From contig NZ_JAACYW010000063.1 of assembly GCF_015356825.1 (NCBI RefSeq), positions 1 to 46,067 of the forward strand: a stretch of 46,067 nucleotides of DNA, written 5' to 3'. Made by a program: the position numbers and the translations under genes. Below, piece after piece: positions 29,143 through 37,537 of this stretch. Source of the stretch: Catenulispora rubra (GTDB taxonomy: Bacteria > Actinomycetota > Actinomycetes > Streptomycetales > Catenulisporaceae). The notes below the pieces were generated by a model. The model was given only the letters and a program-made list of their open reading frames with translations. It did no database searches and had not been told where the DNA came from. Position 1 is the stretch's first letter. Each line of letters starts with the position of its first letter.

Positions 29143-31641
29143 TTACCCGATCAGGATCGTGATCCGCAGCTGCGGATCGGCGTAGATCTCAGCCTCGGAG
29201 AACCGCTCCGTGACCCACTGCTTGTGGGAGAAGAGAACGGTCTGGTCGGTGTAGTGCGGTGAAGAAGGGTTCGACGACTCGGAGTAGGTGAGGATGGTCC
29301 GGGCGTGCGGGCCGGACGGGGTCAGCTCGACGGTCATGACGAAGCTGGATCCGAAGGCGCCGTCGGAGACCGAGGAGTTCTGGCCCGAGTCAGGGGACGC
29401 CCCGACCACGTCGAAGCAGCCCTCCTCGTCGGAGCAGCCGTTCAGCGGGACGCCGTCCCATTTGTGGACGTCGCCGGGCGCGGCGTCCACCGGGATCTTC
29501 CTGGCCGTGAACTGCTGCACCGTGTCGGCCAGCGGGTGCTGCACGTTCGGGTCGTCGGCGACGAACCCGCCGGGGGTGGTGACCGGGTGCGCCGGGTCGA
29601 AGGGCACCCGCCACCACGTCTGCTGGTCGAAGCTGTTGGCGAGCTGCGTGAAGAAGGCCTGCCACAGCGCGCCGCCGTGGCTCCCGGCGTCGCCGCGGCC
29701 GTCCCAGGCCGCGAGCGCCGAGCAGGCGGCGCCGACGTCCACGCGGGTGCCGTCGTCGGCGGTCAGGACCGGGTTCGCCCTGCACATCGCGACGACCGCG
29801 TCCCGGGCCAGCTCCCCGCTGAGGTTGCGGTCGTTGAGCTCGACGGTCTGCAGATCGCTCAGCGTGAACCCCGGCGCGCCCAGGCCGTCGGTGCCGGCCA
29901 GCCGCTGGCCGATCATGGTCAGCCCGAGCCGGGTCCGCAGGGAGCGCGCGGTGGCGGTGTCGCCGTAGATGGCGGGGTAGCCGGTGATCGGGGCTGCCGG
30001 GTTGGTGAGCCAGGCGCTGTCGTTGGAGTTCGCGACGAAGTCGCTGCGGGTCAGCTGCGGGTAGCGGGACGGTCCGAAGATGCCGGGCGTGATGGCGTCG
30101 GGGTCGCTGCCCCAGGCGCAGGCCGAGGTCGAGCCGTCCATGATGAACACCTCCGGGAACGCCTGTTGGCCCGCGGGGGTGTCGATGCAGCGCGCGGCTT
30201 CGGCGTCGGTGACGTTCGGGACCACGCCGGCGTCGCCGTAGAAGGCGGTGCCGCTGGCGTCGGTGGCGATGGTGTTGATGAACGGAATGGCCTGATACGT
30301 GTTCTGCGCCTTGTGGAGCTGGTCGAGGTTCTGCGAGGTGTCCATCGCCAGCCACTCGTTCATCGAGCGGAGGTTGTCGGCGTTGGCGTCGTCGAGGGCG
30401 ACGGCGCTCGTGGCGGTCCAGCCGTTGGCGAGTACGGGTCCGTACTTCGTGCTGTAGAGGGTGCGGACGACGGTCGAAAGCTTCCCGTCGGTGCCGCGCA
30501 CCGTGACGGACACGTTCTGGCGCGTCATCGGCACGGCCTTGCCGTCGACCAGGTAGCTGGTCGGATCGCCCGGGGCCAGGGTCAGCTGGTAGAGGGTGAA
30601 GCGGTCCGCCGTCGACACCGTGTGGGTCCAGGCGAGTCCTTTGGTGTGGCCGATCTCGACCACCGGCGAGCCGTAGAGGCTGGCGCCGGCCACGTCGATC
30701 TTGCCGGGGATCGTCAGCTGGACCTGGTAGAAGCGGGCGTAGCCGGCCCAGGGGTAGTGCGGGTTGGCGAGCAGCATGCCGTCGTGGCCGGCGGTGGCGT
30801 CCTTGCCGAGGGCCCAGCCGTTGCTGCCGAGGCTCTTGTTCTGGGCTTGCATGGTGTTGGAAAGCAAGGTCGACAGGGCTGGCGCGGCGGGCGTCGCTGT
30901 CGTCCCGGCGGTCGTCCCCGCGGTCTTCCCGGCAGCCGGCGGAACCGCGTCGGCGATCGGGGCCTTGAAGTGCGCGCTTCCGGCGATCCTGTCCACGTCG
31001 AGGACGTTGTCCCACAGGTCCATCGCGGTGATCGGCCGCACCCACGCCTGCCCCCGGCAGGTGGCGTCGGGCAGGTTGGCCACGCCGGTGTCGCGGAGGT
31101 AGCGGTTGTAACCCGCGACGTAGCCGTCGACCAGCTGGCGGACCTGCGCCGTCGGGCCGAGCGGCGCCGGCTGCGTGAGCAGGTGCTGCACGAGGCCCGA
31201 CTGCCGCACGCTCTGGTAATAGGTGTCGCTCTGCAGATTGGTGTTCCGACCGCTGAGCGGATCCTGCACGGTCGCGGTCGGCCCGAAGAACCGGGATCGG
31301 TCGCCGCTCACCGTCAGCATCCGGTCGGCCATGACGCAGATGTTGTCCTGGGCGAACGCGTAGCCGTACCCGTAGCCGAGGCTGGGGTAGTCGCCGGCGA
31401 GGATGTGCGGGATGCCGTATTCGGTCCTGCGGATGTCGACTGCGAAGTGGGCGCCGCCGGCGGTCAGGGCGGCGAGGGTGGTCGTCGCGCTCGTTGTGCT
31501 TGTCGTGCTTGTCGTGCTCGTCGTGGCCGGGGGACTGGCGGCAGATGCGGATACCGGGGCTGACGCCAGGGCTCCCGCGACGACGGCCACCGCGGCGAGC
31601 GCGGCCGCCATTCGTTTGGTGCGCAATGGGTTACCGGTCAT
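29143..31641 (-). CDS. Secreted penicillin-acylase-family Ntn hydrolase
   Basis: 832 residues from ATG 31641. The signal peptide (MAAALAAVAVVAGALASAPV) is followed by a TTS-repeat spacer encoded by 9-bp DNA repeats at 31493-31528. The alpha subunit has VDIRRTEYGIPHILAGDYPS then LGYGYGYAFAQDNICVMADR. Autocleavage before Ser273 (GSNGWALG) would free the catalytic Ser of the beta subunit; NPHYPW follows as in aculeacin and AHL acylases. The KTAGTTAGTTAT segment just before the site is a second repetitive spacer. Such enzymes hydrolyse amides of fatty acids or beta-lactams: lipopeptides, acyl-homoserine lactones or penicillins. The substrate cannot be told from sequence. It converges with the DUF3105 gene. 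Confidence 0.9.
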   Translation of the reverse strand: MTGNPLRTKRMAAALAAVAVVAGALASAPVSASAASPPATTSTTSTTSTTSATTTLAALTAGGAHFAVDIRRTEYGIPHILAGDYPSLGYGYGYAFAQDNICVMADRMLTVSGDRSRFFGPTATVQDPLSGRNTNLQSDTYYQSVRQSGLVQHLLTQPAPLGPTAQVRQLVDGYVAGYNRYLRDTGVANLPDATCRGQAWVRPITAMDLWDNVLDVDRIAGSAHFKAPIADAVPPAAGKTAGTTAGTTATPAAPALSTLLSNTMQAQNKSLGSNGWALGKDATAGHDGMLLANPHYPWAGYARFYQVQLTIPGKIDVAGASLYGSPVVEIGHTKGLAWTHTVSTADRFTLYQLTLAPGDPTSYLVDGKAVPMTRQNVSVTVRGTDGKLSTVVRTLYSTKYGPVLANGWTATSAVALDDANADNLRSMNEWLAMDTSQNLDQLHKAQNTYQAIPFINTIATDASGTAFYGDAGVVPNVTDAEAARCIDTPAGQQAFPEVFIMDGSTSACAWGSDPDAITPGIFGPSRYPQLTRSDFVANSNDSAWLTNPAAPITGYPAIYGDTATARSLRTRLGLTMIGQRLAGTDGLGAPGFTLSDLQTVELNDRNLSGELARDAVVAMCRANPVLTADDGTRVDVGAACSALAAWDGRGDAGSHGGALWQAFFTQLANSFDQQTWWRVPFDPAHPVTTPGGFVADDPNVQHPLADTVQQFTARKIPVDAAPGDVHKWDGVPLNGCSDEEGCFDVVGASPDSGQNSSVSDGAFGSSFVMTVELTPSGPHARTILTYSESSNPSSPHYTDQTVLFSHKQWVTERFSEAEIYADPQLRITILIG

Positions 31642-31842
31642 GATCACCACGTTAGGCCGGTATCAGAGGCATGACATCCGCCCACGGGAGGGGTGTCGGG
31701 GTGGATCATCCTCCCTGGGGATGAGCCCACAGGGATGAGTGCACTGATGTACTCGCTCGTCCTGGCCGATCCCCGCTCGCCCCCGCCCCCGCACGCTTTG
31801 TCGACGTCTTGTCTGAGGATGCGCTCTCATCAGGACCTGGAC
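31642..31842. other. Divergent promoter region, acylase / DEAD-box gene
   Basis: About 200 bases without a gene. It must hold the acylase promoter on the minus strand, but I see no clear -35/-10 pair. Several short G/C-rich dyads are present and I cannot assign them. Confidence 0.4.
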
Positions 31843-31851
31843 TGCTATACT
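31843..31851 (+). promoter_or_regulatory. Extended -10 promoter of the DEAD-box gene
   Basis: TGCTATACT is an extended -10 (TG-N-TATACT). A start about 7 bases later gives a leader of roughly 235 nucleotides before the helicase ATG. No good -35 is seen, as is common with extended -10 promoters. Confidence 0.55.
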
Positions 31852-31886
31852 TGAACTCGTTGCGGTTGTGGTTCCAGAAACCTGTG

Positions 31887-31918
31887 TGCACCTACCGGTT
31901 GGAGACGATAGGTGCACT
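31887..31918 (+). promoter_or_regulatory. Stem-loop in the DEAD-box helicase leader
   Basis: GTGCACCTA (31887-31895) pairs with TAGGTGCAC (31910-31918) around a 14-base loop, CCGGTTGGAGACGA, which contains a GGAG-like element. It is near the 5' end of the predicted leader. About 175 bases of further untranslated sequence follow. Cold-shock helicase genes often have long structured leaders, so I infer a temperature- or helicase-responsive element. Confidence 0.5.
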
Positions 31919-32092
31919 TCATTTGTGCCGACGCCATTTGGCCCCGCTGCCGTGGGTGTGCACCGACCGTAGGTGACGTGCCGAACGGTTCCACCGTCCA
32001 CGCCCCACGTCTTTCCGGCTCGTTCGCGTGACCCCTCTGCGGTCCGGTGCGGCCCGGCGTCCTAGTGCCACGTGCCTCTTGAAGAAGGTTTT

Positions 32093-33655
32093 ATGACCCG
32101 CTCCAACCGTTCCAGCCGTCCCAACCGCTCCTCCGAGCGCGACTTCAAGCAGAGCGCGGGCTCCGGCTCGCGTCTGTCCGGATCCGGATCCGGCTACCGC
32201 GCCGGCAACGGCGGCGGTGGCAGCGGCCGCCGGGCCGGGAACCCGTCCGCCGGCCGCCAGGGTTCGTCCGCGACCAGCGAGTTCGCCCTCCCGGTCACCC
32301 AGACCCCGGCGCTGCCCGCCGTCGAGGACTTCAGCGAGCTCGACATGCCCCAGGCGCTGCTCGCCACCCTGACCCGCCAGGGCGTCCTCACCCCGTTCCC
32401 GATCCAGGCCGCGACCCTGCCGAACGCCCTGGCCGGCCGCGACGTGCTGGGCCGCGGCCGAACCGGCTCCGGCAAGACCATCGCCTTCGGCCTGGCCCTG
32501 CTGGCGCGCACCGCCGGGCGCCGCGCCGAGCCCCGCCAGCCGCTGGCGCTCGTCCTGGTCCCCACCCGCGAGCTGGCCCAGCAGGTCACCGAGGCGCTGA
32601 CGCCCTACGCGGACGCGGTCAAGGTCCGGATGGCGACCGTCGTCGGCGGCATGTCGATCGGCCGCCAGGCCCAGGCCCTGCGCACCGGCGTGGAGGTCGT
32701 CGTGGCCACCCCCGGCCGCCTGAAGGACCTGATCCAGCGCGGCGACTGCCACCTGGACCAGGTGACCGTCACGGTGCTGGACGAGGCGGACCAGATGGCC
32801 GACATGGGCTTCCTGCCCGACGTCACCGAACTCCTCGACCAGGTGGCGCCCGGCGGGCAGACCATGCTCTTCTCGGCCACCCTGGACCGCAACATCGACC
32901 GCCTGGTCCGCCGCTTCCTCACCGACCCGGTGACCCACTCGGTGGACCCCTCGGCCGCCAGCATCAGCACCATGGAGCACCACCTGGTGCACGTCCAGCC
33001 CGGCGACAAGAACGCCACGGTGGCCCACATCGCCTCCCGCGACGGCGGCCTGATCATGTTCACCGACACCCGCCACGGCGCCGACCGCCTGGTCCGCGAC
33101 CTCCTCGCCAACGGCGTGAAGGCGGCAGCCCTGCACGGCGGCAAATCCCAACCCCAACGCAACCGCACCCTCACCCAGTTCCGCAACGGCCAGGTCACCG
33201 CCCTGATCGCCACCAACGTAGCCGCCCGAGGCATCCACATCGAAGGCCTGGACCTGGTCGTCAACATCGACCCCCCGACCGACCACAAGGACTACCTCCA
33301 CCGAGGCGGCCGCACAGCCCGAGCCGGCGAATCAGGCACCGTGGTCACCCTGGTCCTCCCCACCCAACGCCGCGACATGACCCGCATGATGGCCGCCGCC
33401 GGCATCACCCCCCACACCGCCCACACCCAACCCGGCGACGCCGAACTCACCCGCATCACCGGCGCCAAGGTCCCCACCGGCATCCCAGTCACCATCCCCG
33501 ACCCGGTCGTAGAGCGCCCCCGCCGCACAGGCTCCGGCGGCGCCAACGGCTCCGGCCGCAGCCGCCGCAGCCGGCCAGCCCACGCGACGCGCAACACCCA
33601 GGCGAACCCCGGCGCGCGCGGCCAGCAGCCGCGCCGGGCTCGGGGCGCCGCTTAG
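32093..33655 (+). CDS. DEAD-box RNA helicase
   Basis: 520 residues from ATG 32093 (AAGG about five bases upstream; an upstream GTG at 32072 is less likely). A low-complexity Ser/Gly/Arg N-terminus leads to all helicase motifs: the Q motif FPIQAATLPNA, motif I GRTGSGKT, Ia PTRELAQQ, II DEAD (VLDEADQMADMGF), III SAT, IV-V ALIATNVAARGIHIEGLDLV and VI HRGGRTARAG. The Arg/Gly/Ser-rich C-terminus would bind RNA. It unwinds RNA, probably in ribosome assembly or cold adaptation. A long leader with a stem-loop precedes it. Confidence 0.95.
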   Translation: MTRSNRSSRPNRSSERDFKQSAGSGSRLSGSGSGYRAGNGGGGSGRRAGNPSAGRQGSSATSEFALPVTQTPALPAVEDFSELDMPQALLATLTRQGVLTPFPIQAATLPNALAGRDVLGRGRTGSGKTIAFGLALLARTAGRRAEPRQPLALVLVPTRELAQQVTEALTPYADAVKVRMATVVGGMSIGRQAQALRTGVEVVVATPGRLKDLIQRGDCHLDQVTVTVLDEADQMADMGFLPDVTELLDQVAPGGQTMLFSATLDRNIDRLVRRFLTDPVTHSVDPSAASISTMEHHLVHVQPGDKNATVAHIASRDGGLIMFTDTRHGADRLVRDLLANGVKAAALHGGKSQPQRNRTLTQFRNGQVTALIATNVAARGIHIEGLDLVVNIDPPTDHKDYLHRGGRTARAGESGTVVTLVLPTQRRDMTRMMAAAGITPHTAHTQPGDAELTRITGAKVPTGIPVTIPDPVVERPRRTGSGGANGSGRSRRSRPAHATRNTQANPGARGQQPRRARGAA

Positions 33656-33751
33656 ATTTAGAGCGGCGCGGGGGCTTGATGCACGCGGGGCTCAGGTGAG
33701 CGGCGCGGTTGCGCTGGGCGCCGGCGGTTAGCATCAGCGGGGCGGCAAGTG

Positions 33752-34000
33752 GGCCGGTGTGGCCAGGTTGCCGGTTCCGATGAGGACCGGTGCCTCGGCA
33801 GCCGCTCATGATGCCGGTGTGGCGAGCTTGCCGGTCTCGACGAGGACCGGTGCCTCGGCCGCCGCTCATGGTGACGGTGCGGCCAGGTTGCCGGTGCCGG
33901 TGAGAACCGGTGCCTCGGCCGCCGCCCATGGTGACGGTGCGCCCAGGTTGGCGGTCCCGACGAGGACCGGCGCCTCGGCCGCCACCCATGGTGACGTGGC
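33752..34000. repeat. 60-bp tandem repeat, about four copies
   Basis: Full units begin at 33782, 33842 and 33902, with a partial copy before and another from 33962. Each contains GAGGACCGGTGCCTCGG, then CCGCTCATGGTGACGGTGCG. The period is exactly 60, so the array stays open in frame and could encode 20-residue units (RTGASAAAHGDGAARLPVP). Differences between units in that frame include several third-position changes that keep the amino acid (GCA/GCC, AGG/AGA, GCT/GCC, GGT/GGC). Confidence 0.88.
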
Positions 34001-34022
34001 TGCGCGGCTGGTGGTGTGGTGA
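33759..34022 (+). CDS. Possible repeat-containing small protein
   Basis: An 87-residue frame from GTG 33759 spans the 60-bp array and stops at 34022. It would be four 20-residue repeats of RTGASAAAHGDGAARLPVP type, Ala/Gly-rich with one His per unit. There is no ribosome site and no family similarity. Synonymous differences between repeats hint at past coding selection, but the opposite strand is also open, so this is only a possibility. Confidence 0.25.
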   Translation: MARLPVPMRTGASAAAHDAGVASLPVSTRTGASAAAHGDGAARLPVPVRTGASAAAHGDGAPRLAVPTRTGASAATHGDVAARLVVW

Positions 34023-34534
34023 GGGGGTCCGAAGGACCATGCGGGGTGTTGGTTCTGGTTCCGTTTACGGCGATGACGCGGCGAGGGACCCAGAACCTCG
34101 GCGACCACAAGCAGCACCGCCAGCAGGCAGCGCGACGCAGGCAACAGCGGATAGAAAGCCGAACAGTCGCGGGCCGGCGGCAAACAACCCGACGCGCGGG
34201 TCGCCCCCTCGTCGAGGAGGCCCGCCAGAGGCCTCAAGGCGCCCACCAAACGCGGCAGACAGCCGCCGACCCAAACGCGTGCGCAGTGACTCGGGCTCAT
34301 GCGTGGTCTTGTCCACGAAAACCGGCGGCCGCCAGCGCGGCATGCGGGACTCAACCGAACTGCGTCCCCCTGCGAGGTCATCAAACCATGCGCGAAGCCG
34401 TAAAAATCGCCTGTAAAACCCCAGATCAACTGCACTCGCCCAGCCCAGCCCTACCCAGTGGCCGGTGCGAGCGCGGTTCCGGAAGACCTGCACTCACACC
34501 GGCCCGATCGACGCCGACACCGACGCTGAAGCCG
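34023..34534. other. Stretch without a recognisable gene
   Basis: About 510 bases in which open frames exist on both strands but none has a ribosome site or recognisable family. The best minus-strand candidate (34065-34493) begins MQVFRNRARTGHW and shows mixed third-position bases. I would leave it unannotated. Confidence 0.4.
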
Positions 34535-34876
34535 TCAGCCCAACTGCGCTCCATCACTAAGCGCCCCGAACTCCTCGCTCGACAGCATCCGAGGCTCCCC
34601 AACCTTCAGATGCAGCCGGTCCGCAGTGGCGTTGCCGTTGATCCGATACTTGACCGTGTCAGCCACCAGGTAAGTCTCGCCGTTCGCGCTCCCGATGTAC
34701 CCGGCCTGAATAGCGCCGCCGTCCTCGAGGTCGGCGACGTTGATCTCGTCGATGCCCTCCCAGTCGCTGAAGATGTTCACGTAGGACGGTTCGTCCAGCG
34801 CGCGCCGCTTGCCGTCGAGGATGACGTACACCATGGGGTTGTCCGCCGCCTTGACGCGAGTGCCGTTCTCAGCCAT
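34535..34876 (-). CDS. Hypothetical protein, 113 residues
   Basis: ATG 34876 has AAGGA eight bases upstream; the frame extends to 34996 but without family-like sequence. The protein has the block NPMVYVILDGKRRALDEPSY then VNIFSDWEGI and NGETYLVADTVKYRINGN. This suggests a small beta-rich fold with two similar strands-turn units. I have seen the VYVILDGKR-x-x-DPxxY pattern in unnamed actinobacterial proteins, but no function is known. There is no signal or membrane segment. Confidence 0.7.
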   Translation of the reverse strand: MAENGTRVKAADNPMVYVILDGKRRALDEPSYVNIFSDWEGIDEINVADLEDGGAIQAGYIGSANGETYLVADTVKYRINGNATADRLHLKVGEPRMLSSEEFGALSDGAQLG

Positions 34877-35017
34877 GAGCCGGTTCCTTCCGCACGAGTC
34901 TGCTAGCTCTGACGCCCCCCGTTGGATGCTAGGTAAGCCCGCCGCGCCGCACGCGCGGGCGTAGGCCGATGGGATGATCCGGCGACCCACAACCACAGCT
35001 GACCTGGACCGCTAGGC

Positions 35018-35102
35018 CGGGCTGAAGTCTGGGCCGGGCTGAAATCTAGGCAGGGCTGAAATCTAGGCAGGGCCGAAGCCTAGGCCGGCCTGAAATCTGC
35101 CT
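35018..35102 (-). repeat. Five-copy 17-bp repeat carrying the stop codon
   Basis: Five 17-base units run from inside the 3' end of the metallophosphoesterase gene (35086-35102) into the downstream region. On the minus strand the consensus is ATTTCAGCCCTGCCTAG. The gene's own last codons (GATTTCAGGCCGGCC-TAG) are one unit, and most following copies again end in TAG. As 17 is not a multiple of 3, the stops fall in all frames. Confidence 0.85.
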
Positions 35103-35889
35103 CCCGAAGCAACCGAACCCGCACCGTATCCCCCAAGAAGCGGTACTCAACGAGACCGTTGCAGCGCAGCCCGAGATTCCAAGTTGCGGTACCCGCCGGT
35201 AACGGCCCCAGCGCCGGTGCGCCGACGAGCAGAGCACCGTGGCTGTAACCCTGGCTGTAGAGCACCACGTGCTCATGCAAGTGCCCAGAGCCAATCAGCC
35301 TCACGGCGCCCGCCTCGACCAGAGCGCGCAGGCGCCCGCGCGACGTCAATCCAATCGACTTGTTGACGTGCAGATCCTCATCGAGGGAGTTGATCGCAGG
35401 GGGCTTGTGCATGAACACCCCGACCGGCCGACCATCCGCCTCCCGGAGACGTTCCTCCAACCAGCCCCACTGCTCGGCCTCCTCGGCGGCAAGATGGTTG
35501 TCGAACAGCAGCGAGTTCAGCCCGATCAGCTGCCACCCGCCGATAACAACCGACCACCGGTCGGCCCCGAAGTACCGCCGGAACCGCTCCAGCCGCTCAG
35601 CGCTGACCAGCCCGCGGAACGGATCGGGCGGACTGTCCCCGATATCGTGGTTGCCCGGAACGATCCGCCACGGCGTGCTGAGCCGCCGCATCTGGAATGC
35701 AGCGAACTCGTGGTCCCGATCGCAATCCGGGTCATCGTGCACGACGTCGCCGGTGTGGATGACCAGGTCGGGGCGGGTCTTCTCGATATAGCGCACTGCT
35801 GCCGTCCACATTTCGGTACCCGCCGCGAAATCGGGGGACAGGTGCGTATCAGAGACCTGCAAGACAGTCGTCTGACTGGGAAGGTTCAT
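35080..35889 (-). CDS. Calcineurin-type metallophosphoesterase (Icc/CpdA-like)
   Basis: 269 residues from ATG 35889 with AGGAG seven bases upstream. The dimetal motifs are in order: D-x-H (VLQVSDTHLS, residues 9-18), GD (VIHTGDVVHDD), GNHD (IVPGNHDIGD), a single His in FMHKPP and GHLH (GSGHLHEHV). The arrangement resembles the class III cyclic nucleotide phosphodiesterases, but many relatives act on other phosphodiesters, so the substrate is open. It is divergent from the MocR regulator, with a 96-base intergenic region. Its stop-codon region is part of a five-copy repeat. Confidence 0.9.
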   Translation of the reverse strand: MNLPSQTTVLQVSDTHLSPDFAAGTEMWTAAVRYIEKTRPDLVIHTGDVVHDDPDCDRDHEFAAFQMRRLSTPWRIVPGNHDIGDSPPDPFRGLVSAERLERFRRYFGADRWSVVIGGWQLIGLNSLLFDNHLAAEEAEQWGWLEERLREADGRPVGVFMHKPPAINSLDEDLHVNKSIGLTSRGRLRALVEAGAVRLIGSGHLHEHVVLYSQGYSHGALLVGAPALGPLPAGTATWNLGLRCNGLVEYRFLGDTVRVRLLREADFRPA

Positions 35890-35930
35890 GACGCAACTCC
35901 TGGCTATGGCGATATGGTCTGCTTCATCAG

Positions 35931-35950
35931 GCAAACGCAAGCAAACGCAG
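35931..35950. promoter_or_regulatory. Direct repeats, possible MocR binding site
   Basis: GCAAACGCAA and GCAAACGCAG stand head to tail with a 10-bp period in the divergent region between the metallophosphoesterase and MocR genes. MocR/PdxR regulators are known to bind direct repeats in such regions. Confidence 0.5.
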
Positions 35951-35985
35951 GCTAAGCAGCTGGCCAGGGTCCACTGGAGCCAGAA

Positions 35986-37479
35986 TTGGATTCTTCGCGG
36001 ACCGTTCACCGCACCGAGATGCCGGCGCTCCTAGGGGAGTGGCGCAACGGCGCAGGCCCGCTCGCGCAGCGCCTGGCAGACGCCATCGAAGACGCCGTAG
36101 AACGCGGCGAACTGCTCCACGCCTGGATGCTGCCCTCGGAACGAAACCTGGCAGCAGCACTAGACATCAGCCGGAGCACGACGGCGCGCGCTATGGAACT
36201 GCTAGCCAAACGCGGCGTAGTCCGTCGCGTTCACGGCGCGGGCACCTTCGTCGCGGGCCGGTCCGGCGCGGCAGCCAGTACAGCAGCCAGCGCAGCAGCC
36301 GACACGGCTGCGGCCACCACCCGGGCACTGCTACCGCGCGGCCTGCGTGGAAAGTACCGGCTCGGGAGCGACACCGACCCAGGCATCGCCGCCGCCACCT
36401 TCCCCGACGTCACAGGCCTGCCGCGCGAGGCGCTGACCCTCAGCGCGGACGATCTCCTCACCGCACAACCGAACGGCGCCAAACCAGGCAGCGGCTACGC
36501 CATCGCAGGCCTCGACATCACCCGCGTAGCCATCGCCGCAGCACTGACCGCAAACGGCCTGCCGACCACACCAGAAGCCCTCGTCGCGACCACAGGAGCC
36601 ACGCAGTCGCTCTCACTAACGTTCGAGATGCTGCTTTCCCCCGACGACATCGTCATCGTCGAATCACCGACCTACCCCACCACCCTGGAACTCCTCCGCC
36701 GCATCGGCGTGCGCATCGTGCCGGTCCGCACCGGAGACGGCACCCTCGGCGCCGACGCGCTCGTGCGCCTGGCCCGCAAGACCCGCGCGACAATGGCCGT
36801 GGTCATGGCCACCTGCAACGTCGCCACCGGCCGCAGCCTCCCCGACGCCGACCGCGCGACACTCGTCCACCTGGCACAAACCGGCGTCGTAGTGCTCGAC
36901 GACCGCACACTCGCCGACTACCACCCGACCCCGGCCCCCACTCCCATCGCAGCGCTCGCCGAACACCGGAACATCATCACCGTCGGGTCGTTCAACAAGA
37001 TCTACTGGGGCGGCCTGAAGATGGGCTGGATCCGCCTGCACCCGAGCCTCGTCGAGACCGCGGTGCGCATCAAGTCACGAACAGACGCCGGATCATCGAT
37101 CCCCAGCCAGATCCTCCTCACCAAGCTACTGCCGCACCACGCCGACATCACCGCGCACCGCCAGTCCGAAATGCAACGCCGCACTCACCTCACCTCAGCG
37201 TTCCTCCACGACGAACTGCCCGACTGGCGCAACGAGGCCGCCGGCATCGGCCCATCCCAGTGGATCCGACTCCCACTACGCGACAGCGCCGACTTCGTCG
37301 CCTTCGCCCACGCGCACGGCACAACGGTCGGGTACGGAGGCATCTACCGCAGCGACGGCCGCCCCTCACCACACCTCCGCACGACCCTGACCTCCAGCGA
37401 CGAGCAGATCCTGGCCGCCCTGCACAACCTCCGCGACGCCTGGTCGGCCTTCCCCGCCACCCGCGGCCGCCGCCGCTAG
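35986..37479 (+). CDS. MocR/PdxR-family regulator (GntR HTH + aminotransferase-like domain)
   Basis: 497 residues. TTG 35986 has GGAG six bases upstream; an in-frame ATG lies 11 codons later. Residues 25-90 are a GntR winged helix (GELLHAWMLPSERNLAAALD then ISRSTTARAMELLAKRGVVR), followed by an Ala/Thr-rich linker and a fold-type I aminotransferase domain (TTGATQSLSLTFEMLLSPDD). The PLP Lys lies in VGSFNKIYWGGLKMGWIRL, where the usual S-K is N-K. These proteins use PLP or an amino-acid adduct as effector. It is divergent from the phosphoesterase, whose promoter it may control. Confidence 0.92.
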   Translation: MDSSRTVHRTEMPALLGEWRNGAGPLAQRLADAIEDAVERGELLHAWMLPSERNLAAALDISRSTTARAMELLAKRGVVRRVHGAGTFVAGRSGAAASTAASAAADTAAATTRALLPRGLRGKYRLGSDTDPGIAAATFPDVTGLPREALTLSADDLLTAQPNGAKPGSGYAIAGLDITRVAIAAALTANGLPTTPEALVATTGATQSLSLTFEMLLSPDDIVIVESPTYPTTLELLRRIGVRIVPVRTGDGTLGADALVRLARKTRATMAVVMATCNVATGRSLPDADRATLVHLAQTGVVVLDDRTLADYHPTPAPTPIAALAEHRNIITVGSFNKIYWGGLKMGWIRLHPSLVETAVRIKSRTDAGSSIPSQILLTKLLPHHADITAHRQSEMQRRTHLTSAFLHDELPDWRNEAAGIGPSQWIRLPLRDSADFVAFAHAHGTTVGYGGIYRSDGRPSPHLRTTLTSSDEQILAALHNLRDAWSAFPATRGRRR

Positions 37480-37537
37480 GGATGGTTGGGACATCATGGC
37501 GTTCCGACTTCCGGTGAGCTCACTGCAGCGAGGGTGC

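Noticed and set aside
29305..31563. 752-residue plus-strand frame opposite the acylase
   Set aside because: Same antisense effect: low-complexity Arg/Gly/Val sequence, no ribosome site and no family resemblance.
33866..34435. 189-residue minus-strand frame through the 60-bp repeats
   Set aside because: No ribosome site, the repeat differences are not silent in this frame, and the N-terminal part resembles no protein.
34065..34493. 142-residue minus-strand frame after the repeats
   Set aside because: Mixed third-position bases and no start signal or motif; kept only as unassigned sequence.
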